From contig NZ_JABMCC010000112.1 of NCBI RefSeq assembly GCF_013359905.1, positions 513,865 through 577,864 on the forward strand: a stretch of 64,000 nt of DNA, written 5' to 3'. Under the pieces are notes generated by a model, which did not search any database, was not told where the DNA came from, and saw only the letters and a program-made list of their open reading frames with translations. This DNA comes from Paenibacillus taichungensis (GTDB lineage Bacteria; Bacillota; Bacilli; Paenibacillales; Paenibacillaceae). Shown here piece by piece: positions 24,617 to 33,170 of the stretch (position 1 is its first letter; every line of letters begins with the position of its first letter). Made by a program: the position numbers and the translations under genes.

Positions 24617-26188
24617 TCAGTTTTGTGCAGCCGTGGCTGGGGTAACAAAATAATCGGCGTTGGCAAGTTTCAAGGTGTGATCCTTCTCTTTGGCAGGAAA
24701 CATCGCTTCTGCTGTGCGAATCGCTTTCAGCAGCGCTTTGGCTTTATTTACTGTTTCTTCATATTCATTCTCAGGCACCGAATCCCATACGATTCCGGCT
24801 CCAGCCTGCACATAAGCTTTTCCTTTTTTGAAGATAATCGTTCGAATTGTAATACAGGAGTCCATGTTTCCTGAGAAACCAAGATAACCGATAGCACCTG
24901 CATAAGCACCCCGCGCTTCTTTTTCCAGTTCCGCGATAATCTCCATCGCACGCAGCTTCGGCGCACCGGATACCGTCCCCGCTGGCAAACATGAAAGAAA
25001 TGCATCAAAGAAATCCTTGTCTTCTCTAAGCTCACCTGTAACGTTGGACACCATATGCATGACGTGGGAATATCGTTCAATCTCCATGAACATGTCACAT
25101 TTCACACTTCCGAAGTTAGACACACGTCCCAGATCATTACGCCCCAGATCAACAAGCATCAGATGTTCCGCACGTTCCTTCTCATCCTGCAACAGATCTG
25201 CCGCTAATGCACGATCTTCTGCTTCCGTAGCTCCTCTTGGACGAGTCCCCGCAATCGGCCGTGTCTCTACGCGGTTTCCATCCACTTTTACCAACGCTTC
25301 CGGTGAAGTCCCTACAATAATTTCATCGTCCATCTTCAGATAATACATGTAGGGTGATGGATTCAACGTCCGAAGCACGCGATATACATGCAGCGGAGAA
25401 ACTTCGGTATCTATATGGAAACGTTGGGATAATACCACTTGAAAAATATCTCCTGCCCGAATGTACTCTTTGGCTTGCTCTACATTTCCGATAAACTGTT
25501 CCTTCGTGAGATTGGATCGAATATCCCCCAGTTCCACGTCTCCTGGAATGGAACGCGGATTCAGGTTTTCCCCTGGTCCTTGCTGCTGCAAGCGTTCAGC
25601 CGCCTGTTCCAGCTTCTCAGAAGTTAAAGCATAAGCTTGACGGATATCATCATCCGTTGCACCGTCTTTCACATGTACATTGCCCACAAGTAGCATCTGC
25701 TGCTTCACATGGTCAAACACAATAATCTGGTCACAGAACATGAAGCGAATATCATCCATTTTCAGATCATCCAGCGCGTGGGCCGGAAGCTTCTCATAAT
25801 ATTGCAGCAGATCGTATCCAAAGAAACCAATGGCCCCGCCTGTAAATGGCGGCAGTTCATCATCTTTCGGACTGCGATACTTACGCAGCAGCGCTTTGAG
25901 CTCTTCAATCGGCTTGCCTGGCAGTTCTCGAATCTGTCCCGCTTCTTCTACCACGATCCGCCCTTTTTTGGCCGAGATCATCAGGAACGGATCTGTACCG
26001 ATGAAGGAATATCTCGCCCATTGAATTCCACCCTCCACACTTTCCAGCAGAAATGCCCGGTCGTTGTCAGCATAACGGCGGAAAATCCGAATCGGGGTCT
26101 CCATGTCTGCCAGAATCCGTTTGACTACCGGAATCAGATTATATTCATTCGACATTTTCAGTACTTGATTAACGTTTGGCGTTATCAT
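24617..26188 (-). CDS. trpE: Anthranilate synthase component I TrpE
   Basis: It makes anthranilate from chorismate with ammonia supplied by a glutamine amidotransferase subunit; no trpG/pabA is present in the window, so that subunit is encoded elsewhere, as in B. subtilis. The 523-aa protein has the N-terminal regulatory part and the chorismate-binding core: GDIFQVVLSQRF near residue 235, TRPRGATEAEDRALA near 320, and SGAPKLRAMEII and GAIGYLGFSGNMDSCI near 415-450. It is the first gene after a long leader with a TRAP site, a terminator and a repeat. Confidence 0.96.
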   Translation of the reverse strand: MITPNVNQVLKMSNEYNLIPVVKRILADMETPIRIFRRYADNDRAFLLESVEGGIQWARYSFIGTDPFLMISAKKGRIVVEEAGQIRELPGKPIEELKALLRKYRSPKDDELPPFTGGAIGFFGYDLLQYYEKLPAHALDDLKMDDIRFMFCDQIIVFDHVKQQMLLVGNVHVKDGATDDDIRQAYALTSEKLEQAAERLQQQGPGENLNPRSIPGDVELGDIRSNLTKEQFIGNVEQAKEYIRAGDIFQVVLSQRFHIDTEVSPLHVYRVLRTLNPSPYMYYLKMDDEIIVGTSPEALVKVDGNRVETRPIAGTRPRGATEAEDRALAADLLQDEKERAEHLMLVDLGRNDLGRVSNFGSVKCDMFMEIERYSHVMHMVSNVTGELREDKDFFDAFLSCLPAGTVSGAPKLRAMEIIAELEKEARGAYAGAIGYLGFSGNMDSCITIRTIIFKKGKAYVQAGAGIVWDSVPENEYEETVNKAKALLKAIRTAEAMFPAKEKDHTLKLANADYFVTPATAAQN

Positions 26189-26211
26189 CAGATCACGTCC
26201 TTTCAGATTTA

Positions 26212-26399
26212 TATAAGTTCAACTAAAGAGGTTTACACTGAGCACTCCGATGACAGAACACCCTTCCGATTGCTGTTATCCCCAGATTTTTTGATTCCCC
26301 TTCTAAAGGGAAAATCCGGTGATAAAGGCGAACACTCCGCTTCTTCAGGTTATTTCTGTCCTCTCCGTTTTTGTGTATAAAAGTTTAGTTGAACCTATA
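26212..26399. repeat. Dispersed intergenic repeat, copy B, inside the trp leader
   Basis: This 188-bp copy is related to 14808-15040. It is bounded by imperfect inverted ends (TATAAGTTCAACTAAA and, at the other end, the complement of TATAGGTTCAACTAAA). It shares long blocks with copy A in the same order and lacks about 40 bp present there. It lies between the trp leader terminator and the trpE ribosome-binding site, so it becomes part of the trp mRNA. Confidence 0.7.
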
Positions 26400-26428
26400 A
26401 GGGTAGAAGAAAAAGTAATATTTACAAC

Positions 26429-26458
26429 AAAAAAACCTCTACCATCAGGTAGAGGTTT
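26429..26458 (-). terminator. Strong terminator in the trp leader (candidate attenuator)
   Basis: On the minus strand AAACCTCTACC pairs with GGTAGAGGTTT across a 4-nt loop and is followed by seven T. It lies 241 bp before trpE. The CTCTAC core of its 5' arm is complementary to GTAGAG units in the TRAP site. Confidence 0.8.
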
Positions 26459-26780
26459 GGTTATAAGCTGTTTCAACAGGTTGGTGCTTCATAAATAACA
26501 AGTCCCTATACATGCATCCTTACCGAATTATCACACAGGCTGTTGTATGGATGTAATATCAATCCATCAAATACAAGGAAATGTACCGGCATACACTAAT
26601 TCTCACCCATAGCACTCAATCTTTCATGAAATGCAAGAGGATATCGGTCGTGTTATACCTAAACAAAACGATGTCGCTAGACACGTTTGCATTCCTTCAT
26701 CCTGTTTCTAATAATTCCGTAGCTCGACGTACCGCGAATCAGTTGACCGGCTTCTGTTGCTCCGGTTACCACCCGCTGGA

Positions 26781-26836
26781 CTCTGCTATATACTCCACTC
26801 ATCTCAGCTGCTCTCAGCTCAATCTCTACTCTACTC
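26781..26836 (-). promoter_or_regulatory. TRAP-binding site: eleven NAG triplets
   Basis: Read on the minus strand from 26836 the leader has eleven triplets: nine GAG, one CAG (sixth) and one TAG (tenth). Spacers are 2-3 nt, with one of 4, and the site spans 56 nt. Eleven (G/U)AG repeats spaced by 2-3 nt is the known binding pattern of the 11-subunit TRAP ring in Bacillus. The protein gene, mtrB, is at 36389-36619. Confidence 0.85.
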
Positions 26837-26847
26837 AACTGGTTCTC

Positions 26848-26876
26848 ACTATACATCATTCCGAATGATTTGACAA
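26848..26876 (-). promoter_or_regulatory. Sigma-A promoter of trpEDCFBA
   Basis: TTGTCA (26871-26876) and TATAGT (26848-26853) on the minus strand are 17 bp apart. Transcription would start near 26841, only a few bases before the first TRAP triplet. Confidence 0.7.
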
Positions 26877-26887
26877 CCACTCTAATC

Positions 26888-27265
26888 TTACGAATTGGAA
26901 GGTGCCGCCAAATCAGGACGCAGAGACTGTGCACCGTTAAGATACACATGGTTGATTTCATTCTGACCTTTTGCAGTGTTAACATGTACCATAAAACGGA
27001 TGCACTGTGGCAAGGCGCCTGCAACCGGAACTTCTAATGCACACATCAAAGGTACAAGCTCCCAGCCATCCAACTGGCGAATTGCCTTTGCTGGGAAAGC
27101 TGCATCCAGATCTCCAGTCATCGTAATCCAGACACTGCAAATATCTTCGGGTTGGATCTCGTTACGATCCACGATTTCCTGCAAAAGTACAGCCGTTTCT
27201 TTCAAAATATGTTCTTCGTTATTATGCGTGACCGTAGTAGCCCCGCGAATTCCCCGAGTAACCAT
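26888..27265 (-). CDS. aroH: Chorismate mutase AroH
   Basis: It rearranges chorismate to prephenate for phenylalanine and tyrosine synthesis. The 125-aa protein is of the monofunctional AroH class (trimeric in B. subtilis). RGIRGATTV at the N-terminus contains the active-site arginine, EEIL-like NNEEHILKETAVLL follows, and the FPAKAIRQ and PLMCALE motifs lie near 57-77. The arginine of IRFMVHVNT near 90 is also in place. It starts 5 bp after aroB and ends just before the trp promoter. Confidence 0.95.
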   Translation of the reverse strand: MVTRGIRGATTVTHNNEEHILKETAVLLQEIVDRNEIQPEDICSVWITMTGDLDAAFPAKAIRQLDGWELVPLMCALEVPVAGALPQCIRFMVHVNTAKGQNEINHVYLNGAQSLRPDLAAPSNS

Positions 27266-27270
27266 CGCTT

Positions 27271-28365
27271 TTAATCTCCCTTCTTGAGCATTTCAATGAC
27301 TTCGCGTACTGCCGTAACCGGTACATCCTTTACAATTCTGGCAGCGCCGATCCGGTCAGGAATAATGAAGACCATATGGCCCTCACGGAACTTTTTGTCG
27401 TGCATCATTGCATCCATTAATGCATCCGTATCCAGATGTTTTGGCATCGTCACCGGAAGGCGCAATGAACGCAACATGCGAACCGTGTCGTCATAGAGTC
27501 CTGCTGGAGCTCCCAACTTCTCGCCGAGCAATGCCGAGCCCGCCATACCAATCGAGATGGCTTCACCATGCAGAAATTCGCCGTAACCAGCAATCGCTTC
27601 AATAGCATGACCAATCGTATGACCCAGGTTTAACAATGCACGTTCTCCATTTTCACGTTCGTCACGTGACACAATCTCTGCTTTAATACCACAGCCTCGT
27701 TCCAAGCCATAGCCCAGAGCTTCTGGATCAAGAGCAAGCAGCTCATCTGCATGTTCCTCACACCAGTATGCAAAAGCTTCATCCCGAATCAGTCCGTGCT
27801 TCAGCATCTCTGACAAACCAGCCGAGACATCGCGTGGCGGTAAGGTTTGAAGAGTATCCACATCATAGAGTACCAGCTCTGGCTGATGGAATGCACCGAT
27901 CATATTTTTAGCCAGCGGATGATTGACAGCTACCTTGCCGCCAACACTGCTGTCATGCGCAAGGATCGTCGTAGGCACCTGTACAAACTTGATTCCACGC
28001 ATATATGTAGCAGCAACAAAACCAGCCAGATCCCCTACTACACCCCCGCCTAGAGCAACAATCGCCGAACTGCGATCCAGTTTGCCTTCGATGGCGACAG
28101 TCATCATATCCTGATATACCGAAAGGGATTTCGATGTTTCACCCGATGGAACAACTGCGGAGACGACTGTAAAACCAGCCGTACTCAGCGTTTGTTCCAG
28201 ATTGGACAAGTACTTGGGTGCCACATGTTCATCAGTAATAATGAGTAAGGGGCTTTTTTTGGTTAAGCCATATTGCTCAAAATATTGAGGTGCTTGAGCC
28301 AACAGGCCGCTGCCAATTAGGATTGGATAAGAGCGTTCCTCCAACTGCACCGTCAGCTGGCGCAT
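27271..28365 (-). CDS. aroB: 3-dehydroquinate synthase AroB
   Basis: An NAD- and metal-dependent enzyme converting DAHP to 3-dehydroquinate. In the 364-aa protein the core motifs VPSGETSKSL near residue 70, ALGGGVVGDLAGFVAATYMRG near 105, PTTILAHDSSVGGKVAVNHP near 132 and the metal-site GERALLNLGHTIGHA near 240 are all present. The start is ATG 28365, one base after the aroC stop codon; a longer frame upstream runs inside aroC. Confidence 0.96.
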   Translation of the reverse strand: MRQLTVQLEERSYPILIGSGLLAQAPQYFEQYGLTKKSPLLIITDEHVAPKYLSNLEQTLSTAGFTVVSAVVPSGETSKSLSVYQDMMTVAIEGKLDRSSAIVALGGGVVGDLAGFVAATYMRGIKFVQVPTTILAHDSSVGGKVAVNHPLAKNMIGAFHQPELVLYDVDTLQTLPPRDVSAGLSEMLKHGLIRDEAFAYWCEEHADELLALDPEALGYGLERGCGIKAEIVSRDERENGERALLNLGHTIGHAIEAIAGYGEFLHGEAISIGMAGSALLGEKLGAPAGLYDDTVRMLRSLRLPVTMPKHLDTDALMDAMMHDKKFREGHMVFIIPDRIGAARIVKDVPVTAVREVIEMLKKGD

Positions 28366-28366
28366 C

Positions 28367-29536
28367 TTAGTAATTCTCCAGTTGATTATTGTAGTTAGCA
28401 AAGTTAGCGCGAATTTCCTCCATGGAGTCTCCGCCAAATTTCTCAAGGAAAGCTTTTGCAATTTCCCAGGCTACCACATGCTCCATTACGACGCTAGCTG
28501 CCGGAACAGCACATGCATCAGAACGCTCAACCTGGGCTGTAAATGCTTCTTTTGTATCGATATCCACACTTTGAAGCGGTTTGTACAACGTAGGAATAGG
28601 TTTCATAACCCCACGTACCACAACTGGCATACCGTTAGTCATTCCGCCCTCGAATCCGCCCAAACGGTTGGTAGCTCGGTGATAACCACGCTCTTCACTA
28701 TGCATGATTTCATCATGCACCTGAGAACCACGAATCGTTCCAGCTTCGAACCCAATACCAATTTCCACACCCTTGAATGCGTTAATGGACATTACACCCT
28801 GAGCAATCCGTGCATCCAGTTTGCGGTCATACTGTACGTGACTACCAAGCCCTACAGGCACACCTTCAACGATACATTCCACGATTCCACCGATGGAGTC
28901 GCCTTCCTGCTTGATCTGATCAATGTAGGCTTCCATCTTTTTCTCGGTTTCAGCATCGGTTACACGTACGGAAGAAGCTTCTGTCACTTCGATCAGTTCA
29001 TCGATCGGCAGATCTTGATAAGGAGCTTCAATTTCTCCGATACGCAACACACGTCCAGCTACTTTGATTCCGAATTCAGCAAGGAATTGACGTGCAATAG
29101 CACCACATGCTACACGCACCGTTGTTTCACGGGCACTGGAACGCTCCAGTACATTACGCAAATCTTTCAGGTTATATTTGAGCCCACCATTCAAATCAGC
29201 ATGTCCCGGACGTGGACGATGAACGCGACGTTTCTCTTCGTCACTGCCTTCAATCGGCTCAATATTCATAATATTCTGCCAGTGTTTCCAGTCATTATTT
29301 TGAACAACCAATGCTACAGGAGCACCTGTTGTATATCCGTGACGGATACCACCAACGAAATTGGCCTGATCCTTTTCAATTTGCATGCGACGTCCACGGC
29401 CATATCCTTTCTGGCGGCGGTGAAGTTGAAAATTCAGTTCTTCAAAGTCAATATTCAGATTGCTTGGCAATCCTTCAATAATTGCGGTTAATTGGGGTCC
29501 GTGCGTCTCCCCTGCGGTTAAATAGCGTAAACTCAT
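28367..29536 (-). CDS. aroC: Chorismate synthase AroC (aroF in B. subtilis)
   Basis: It makes chorismate from EPSP using reduced FMN. The 389-aa protein has TAGETHGPQL at residues 7-16, the RRQKGYGRGRRMQIE block near 40, GHADLNGGLKY near 115 and RSSARETTVRVACGAIARQFL near 132. The final motif ATNRLGGFEGGMTNG near 300 is also present. ATG 29536 is preceded by AAGGGGG. It heads the aromatic supraoperon, as in B. subtilis. Confidence 0.97.
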   Translation of the reverse strand: MSLRYLTAGETHGPQLTAIIEGLPSNLNIDFEELNFQLHRRQKGYGRGRRMQIEKDQANFVGGIRHGYTTGAPVALVVQNNDWKHWQNIMNIEPIEGSDEEKRRVHRPRPGHADLNGGLKYNLKDLRNVLERSSARETTVRVACGAIARQFLAEFGIKVAGRVLRIGEIEAPYQDLPIDELIEVTEASSVRVTDAETEKKMEAYIDQIKQEGDSIGGIVECIVEGVPVGLGSHVQYDRKLDARIAQGVMSINAFKGVEIGIGFEAGTIRGSQVHDEIMHSEERGYHRATNRLGGFEGGMTNGMPVVVRGVMKPIPTLYKPLQSVDIDTKEAFTAQVERSDACAVPAASVVMEHVVAWEIAKAFLEKFGGDSMEEIRANFANYNNQLENY

Positions 29537-29727
29537 AATACGTTCCCCCTTTAAACTGTTAAACTTCACATTGCTAAAATCCCATAATTTCTTTGCTTAT
29601 TATAGTATAGCTGACCGGCTTTGACAAGAAAACTGGTCGTTTCTTATCCTAAACTGGATTGGACTCGAATGGTGATTGATTGAGATGTCGACGACTGTGA
29701 GAAGTATCCATTCATTCATTATGCAAA

Positions 29728-29770
29728 TAACCGCCTGGACACATATACATGTGCACGCCAGACGGTTATG
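29728..29770 (-). terminator. Possible terminator between cheR and aroC
   Basis: ATAACCG(T/C)CTGG and CCAG(A/G)CGGTTAT form a long stem with one mismatch around an 18-nt loop. The following T run is short, so termination may be partial. Confidence 0.5.
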
Positions 29771-29782
29771 AAATAATTAAAA

Positions 29783-30577
29783 TTATTTTTTGCGATAAAA
29801 GAATGTTTCCGCTGTCTCCAGACCATATTGTCCCGGGGAAAAAATCTGTTCCGTACTGCCCACGAACAAAATACCACCTGGACGCAAACTTGTTGCAAAC
29901 TTGTGATACAACAGGTTTTTGGCTTCCTCTGTAAAATAGATCATGACATTACGACACACAATCAGATCATATCCTTCGTCAAAACGATCCAGTAACAGAT
30001 TTTGCTTCATGAACTTAACTGAACTTTTCAGTTGTTCATCAATACGGTACACCAAGCCATCCTGCTTGAAGTATCGATTGGCTGTTTCCTTCGGAACATC
30101 TTTAAGCGAGCGTTCCATATAACGCCCTTCCTTGGCTTTAGCGAGAGCACCTTCATCCAAGTCACTTGCCGTAATGGAGCTTCCCTTAAGAATGCCCATC
30201 GTGTCCAGAATCATCGCTAGCGTGTACGGTTCTTCGCCTGTAGAACAAGCGGCACTCCACACTTTAACGCCACGCTTCGGACCTAGTAACTCAGGCAGGA
30301 TTTCATCCCGCAGTACTTCCCAGCGATTAGGGTTACGCCAAAATTCCGAGACGTTAATGGTCATGCGATCCAGAAACTCATAAAACAAGGACTTGTCCTT
30401 TTGCATGGCATCAAAAAAGATAGAAAACGTATGAAATCCGTTTTTGTTACGAAGTGTGGTCAGCCGTCTTTTCATCTGGCCTTCCTTGTATTGAGCAAGA
30501 TCAATGCCTGTGCTCTCTTTGATTTTCCGAATAAATCCAGCGTAATCCGGGTCTAGTAGTTGTTCCTGCTCCAGCAT
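29783..30577 (-). CDS. cheR: Chemotaxis protein methyltransferase CheR
   Basis: It methylates glutamates of chemoreceptors using S-adenosylmethionine. The 264-aa protein has an N-terminal helical CheR domain to about residue 75 and a SAM-binding domain with VWSAACSTGEEPYTLAMIL near residue 107 and DLIVCRNVMIYFTEE near 205. It is typical in length. It lies between ndk and aroC, away from other motility genes, which is also the arrangement in B. subtilis. Confidence 0.95.
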   Translation of the reverse strand: MLEQEQLLDPDYAGFIRKIKESTGIDLAQYKEGQMKRRLTTLRNKNGFHTFSIFFDAMQKDKSLFYEFLDRMTINVSEFWRNPNRWEVLRDEILPELLGPKRGVKVWSAACSTGEEPYTLAMILDTMGILKGSSITASDLDEGALAKAKEGRYMERSLKDVPKETANRYFKQDGLVYRIDEQLKSSVKFMKQNLLLDRFDEGYDLIVCRNVMIYFTEEAKNLLYHKFATSLRPGGILFVGSTEQIFSPGQYGLETAETFFYRKK

Positions 30578-30601
30578 CGTATCACCCTTCTGGCTAAAAA
30601 A

Positions 30602-31045
30602 TTACAACCAGGCTGCGATGCTCTTGTCGTACGTTACCAGCTCATCCGGAGTAAAGAAGTTTGCTGCTTCACGAGTGGCGCTTTCCGGTGAATCCGCCCC
30701 ATGAATCAGATTATGCGGTGTGTGGCTGGCGAAATCTCCGCGAATTGTACCCGGAGCCGCTTCCTTCACATTGGTTTTCCCGATTACGATGCGCGCAAGT
30801 GCCACGATGTCGTCACCTTCCCAGACCATAGCAAATACAGGTCCAGATGTGATAAAACGAACCAGATCATCGAAGAACGGTTTCCCCTCATGTTCAGCAT
30901 AATGGCGTTTGGCCTGATCTTCAGACATCTGCACCAGCTTGCCTGCCACCAACTTAAACCCTTTGTCTTCCAGACGGCTAACGATACGCCCTATCAATCC
31001 ACGCTGCACACCATCCGGCTTCACCATCAAAAATGTACGATCCAT
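30602..31045 (-). CDS. ndk: Nucleoside diphosphate kinase Ndk
   Basis: It balances nucleoside triphosphates by phosphate transfer through a phosphohistidine. The 147-aa protein begins MDRTFLMVKPDGVQRGLIG and contains the active-site histidine in GDFASHTPHNLIHGADSPE near residue 115. ATG 31045 has GAGGAG upstream. It lies between hepT and cheR as in B. subtilis. Confidence 0.97.
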   Translation of the reverse strand: MDRTFLMVKPDGVQRGLIGRIVSRLEDKGFKLVAGKLVQMSEDQAKRHYAEHEGKPFFDDLVRFITSGPVFAMVWEGDDIVALARIVIGKTNVKEAAPGTIRGDFASHTPHNLIHGADSPESATREAANFFTPDELVTYDKSIAAWL

Positions 31046-31236
31046 AGGCTCACTCCTCACTCACGGTTCAAAGTTATTTCATTATGTAAACGCAATCCCT
31101 TTGATTGTAACATACATGTCCAAATCCTCCCAATGAGGAATATCACATGAATGTTATTTTTGAGTAAGAGACAGCTACACGAGGAACTGCATTCATGAAA
31201 AGATGCCCGTCCATAGCAGTCTAATGTTCAAACATA

Positions 31237-32211
31237 TTAATGCGTACGTTTGACCACAAAATGAGCGATATCACGCAAGTTTTTGGTGGTCTTGATGTTA
31301 GGTAGTTGATCCAGAGCATCGAGCGCTTTCTTCATATATCGGTCAGCCAGGGCTTCTGCTTTAGCAATTCCTTGACTTTGGCGAATCATGCCAATTGCAT
31401 CGGATGCACTCGCCCGTCCCTCCTCGTGCTGAACGCGGGTTATCTCCTCCAGCAATGGTTCACGCAAATTAGGTTCCTGCAATGCATAAAGTACAGGCAG
31501 CGTGATATTTCCCTGCTTCATATCACTCCCTGGAGGCTTGCCCAATTGCTTCTCGGTACCAACCAGATCAAGTACATCATCTTGTATCTGGAACGCCATA
31601 CCCACGTTGTAACCATAGGTGTACAGCAACGAAGATACATGTTCCGGCGCACGAGTAGCAAGCGCCCCCAGCTGGCAGCTGACAGCAATAAGAAGCGCCG
31701 TTTTGCGACGAATTCGTAAGAGATAGTTACGTACACTTTGTCCCGTATTGAAAAAGTCCCGAATTTGCTCCATTTCACCAATGGACATCTGCACCATCGC
31801 TTTGGCCAGAATACGGTGTATCGCCGGATCGGATAGGCCCGCAGTCATCTCAAGCGCCTTGCCGTAAATGTAATCTCCGGTGTACATGGCAATCCGATTA
31901 TCCCATTTGGACTTCACCGTTGGTTTACCTCTTCGTGTCGCGGCATTATCAATAACATCATCGTGAACCAGTGAAGCCGAATGAATTAGTTCCAACGGAA
32001 CCGCTACCAGCTTCAGACGTTCAATATCGTATGTACCAAATTTCCCACCGAGTAACACAAATACCGGACGCAAACGCTTACCCCCTGCCTTGAGCAGGTG
32101 AAGTGACGTTTCACTTAGCAGCTTCTGTTCTCCCTGAACACTGCGATACAACTCTTTTTCAATGTAGTCCATGTCTTTTTTTAACAATCCGAAAATATCC
32201 AATAGTTTCAT
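31237..32211 (-). CDS. hepT: Heptaprenyl diphosphate synthase component II HepT
   Basis: The catalytic subunit of the two-part trans-prenyltransferase that makes the C35 chain for menaquinone-7. The 324-aa protein has the first aspartate-rich motif LVHDDVIDNAATRRGKPT near residue 83, the GGKRLRP motif near 43 and the second aspartate motif QIQDDVLDLVG near 210. It works with HepS, encoded about 3 kb upstream. Its own Shine-Dalgarno is weak; a 14-codon reading frame with GGAGGGG before it ends in an ATGA overlap with the hepT start. Confidence 0.95.
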   Translation of the reverse strand: MKLLDIFGLLKKDMDYIEKELYRSVQGEQKLLSETSLHLLKAGGKRLRPVFVLLGGKFGTYDIERLKLVAVPLELIHSASLVHDDVIDNAATRRGKPTVKSKWDNRIAMYTGDYIYGKALEMTAGLSDPAIHRILAKAMVQMSIGEMEQIRDFFNTGQSVRNYLLRIRRKTALLIAVSCQLGALATRAPEHVSSLLYTYGYNVGMAFQIQDDVLDLVGTEKQLGKPPGSDMKQGNITLPVLYALQEPNLREPLLEEITRVQHEEGRASASDAIGMIRQSQGIAKAEALADRYMKKALDALDQLPNIKTTKNLRDIAHFVVKRTH

Positions 32212-32550
32212 TCGTTCACCCGTGTCAGCGTATTGTCAGTCCATAAATCCATGCTTACCTTCCCCTCCAGCAAGTCGGGCCTGCAGGCATAACGAAAAAC
32301 CAGGGCTTGCCTTTCCTGCTTGTGTTCTTCTGAGACGTACTACTCTTCTTCGAATGTCAAGGCCGACATCCGGGAATTAAACTCTGCGACTTGTTCTGAA
32401 ACATAAGTACAGAAGTTGCCGGAGCATGGGTCAAGGCTGTGGTTCCATCCAAAGGTCGCCATCAGCGCTCACCAATACCCCGGGATTGGGGGACAACAAA
32501 TTGCCCCTGCAATTCGGTCAGCAGATTCAAAATTGCAGGAAGCTAAGAAG
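32212..32550 (-). other. Gap between ubiX and hepT with two tiny reading frames
   Basis: No recognised gene lies here. A 40-codon frame (32340-32462, starting MATFGWNHSL) has only a weak GGTGAG site. A 14-codon frame starts at 32253 (MDLWTDNTLTRVNE) behind a strong GGAGGGG, with its TGA overlapping the hepT ATG; it may act as a translated leader. No terminator was seen. Confidence 0.4.
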
Positions 32551-33168
32551 TTATCCCCGTTCATCCGGTTCTCCCCATCTGGTAAACAGTTGATGCGGGA
32601 TGCGCAGACTATCAAGCACTTTACCCACCAGAAATAGAATCAACTCGTCCATCGTTTGGGGTTTGTAATAAAAAGCAGGCATGGCTGGTATCATTCGGAC
32701 ACCAAGCCGTGAGAGCTTCAGCATGTTTTCCAGATGGATTGCATGCAGTGGCGTCTCACGTGGCACCAAAATCAGCGTTCTTCCCTCTTTCATCATGACA
32801 TCTGCAGCCCGGGACATTAGATTGTCCGACGAACCTTGTGCAATGGATGAAAGAGTACCCATGGAGCACGGCATTATAATCATGCCTTCTGCCAAGAAAG
32901 AACCACTTGCGATGGAGGCACCAATATCACTAACGGGATGATAGATCAGGGAACCCGCACGGCCGCCGAATTTTTCTCCCAGCACACGGTCCCGATTCGT
33001 AACATCCCAGTCCATTTCTTCTTTTAATACACGCCACCCGGCATTGGAGATCACCAGATGCACGGTGTATTCAAGATCAAGCAGCGTTTCAATTAATCTG
33101 ATGCCATATATACTTCCACTGGCCCCGGTAATTCCGACAACTAGTCGTTTATTGTCCGGCTGCTGCAT
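32551..33168 (-). CDS. ubiX: Flavin prenyltransferase UbiX
   Basis: It prenylates FMN to make the cofactor of UbiD-type decarboxylases. The 205-aa protein has VGITGASGSIYGIRL at residues 11-25 (FMN-binding), ASGSFLAEGMIIMPCSMGTL near 88 and the RETPLHAIHLENMLKL motif near 138. It lies 2 bp after a UbiA-type prenyltransferase and in the same cluster as menG and hepS/hepT. This setting suggests a role in decarboxylating a prenylated menaquinone precursor, as in the futalosine route (inference). A UbiD partner is not visible. Confidence 0.93.
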   Translation of the reverse strand: MQQPDNKRLVVGITGASGSIYGIRLIETLLDLEYTVHLVISNAGWRVLKEEMDWDVTNRDRVLGEKFGGRAGSLIYHPVSDIGASIASGSFLAEGMIIMPCSMGTLSSIAQGSSDNLMSRAADVMMKEGRTLILVPRETPLHAIHLENMLKLSRLGVRMIPAMPAFYYKPQTMDELILFLVGKVLDSLRIPHQLFTRWGEPDERG

Positions 33169-33170
33169 CT

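Larger units (their letters stand above)
26189..26887 (-). promoter_or_regulatory. trp operon leader region
   Basis: This 700-bp gap between aroH and trpE is the control region of trpEDCFBA. In transcription order it holds a sigma-A promoter (26848-26876), a TRAP-binding site (26781-26836), about 320 nt without evident genes, a strong terminator (26429-26458) and a dispersed repeat (26212-26399). Readthrough from aroCBH is also possible. Confidence 0.7.

Noticed and set aside
28382..29491. Open frame of 369 codons on the plus strand opposite aroC
   Set aside because: It is the antisense shadow of a highly conserved gene, with a Thr-, His- and Ser-rich composition and no recognisable motif or ribosome-binding site.
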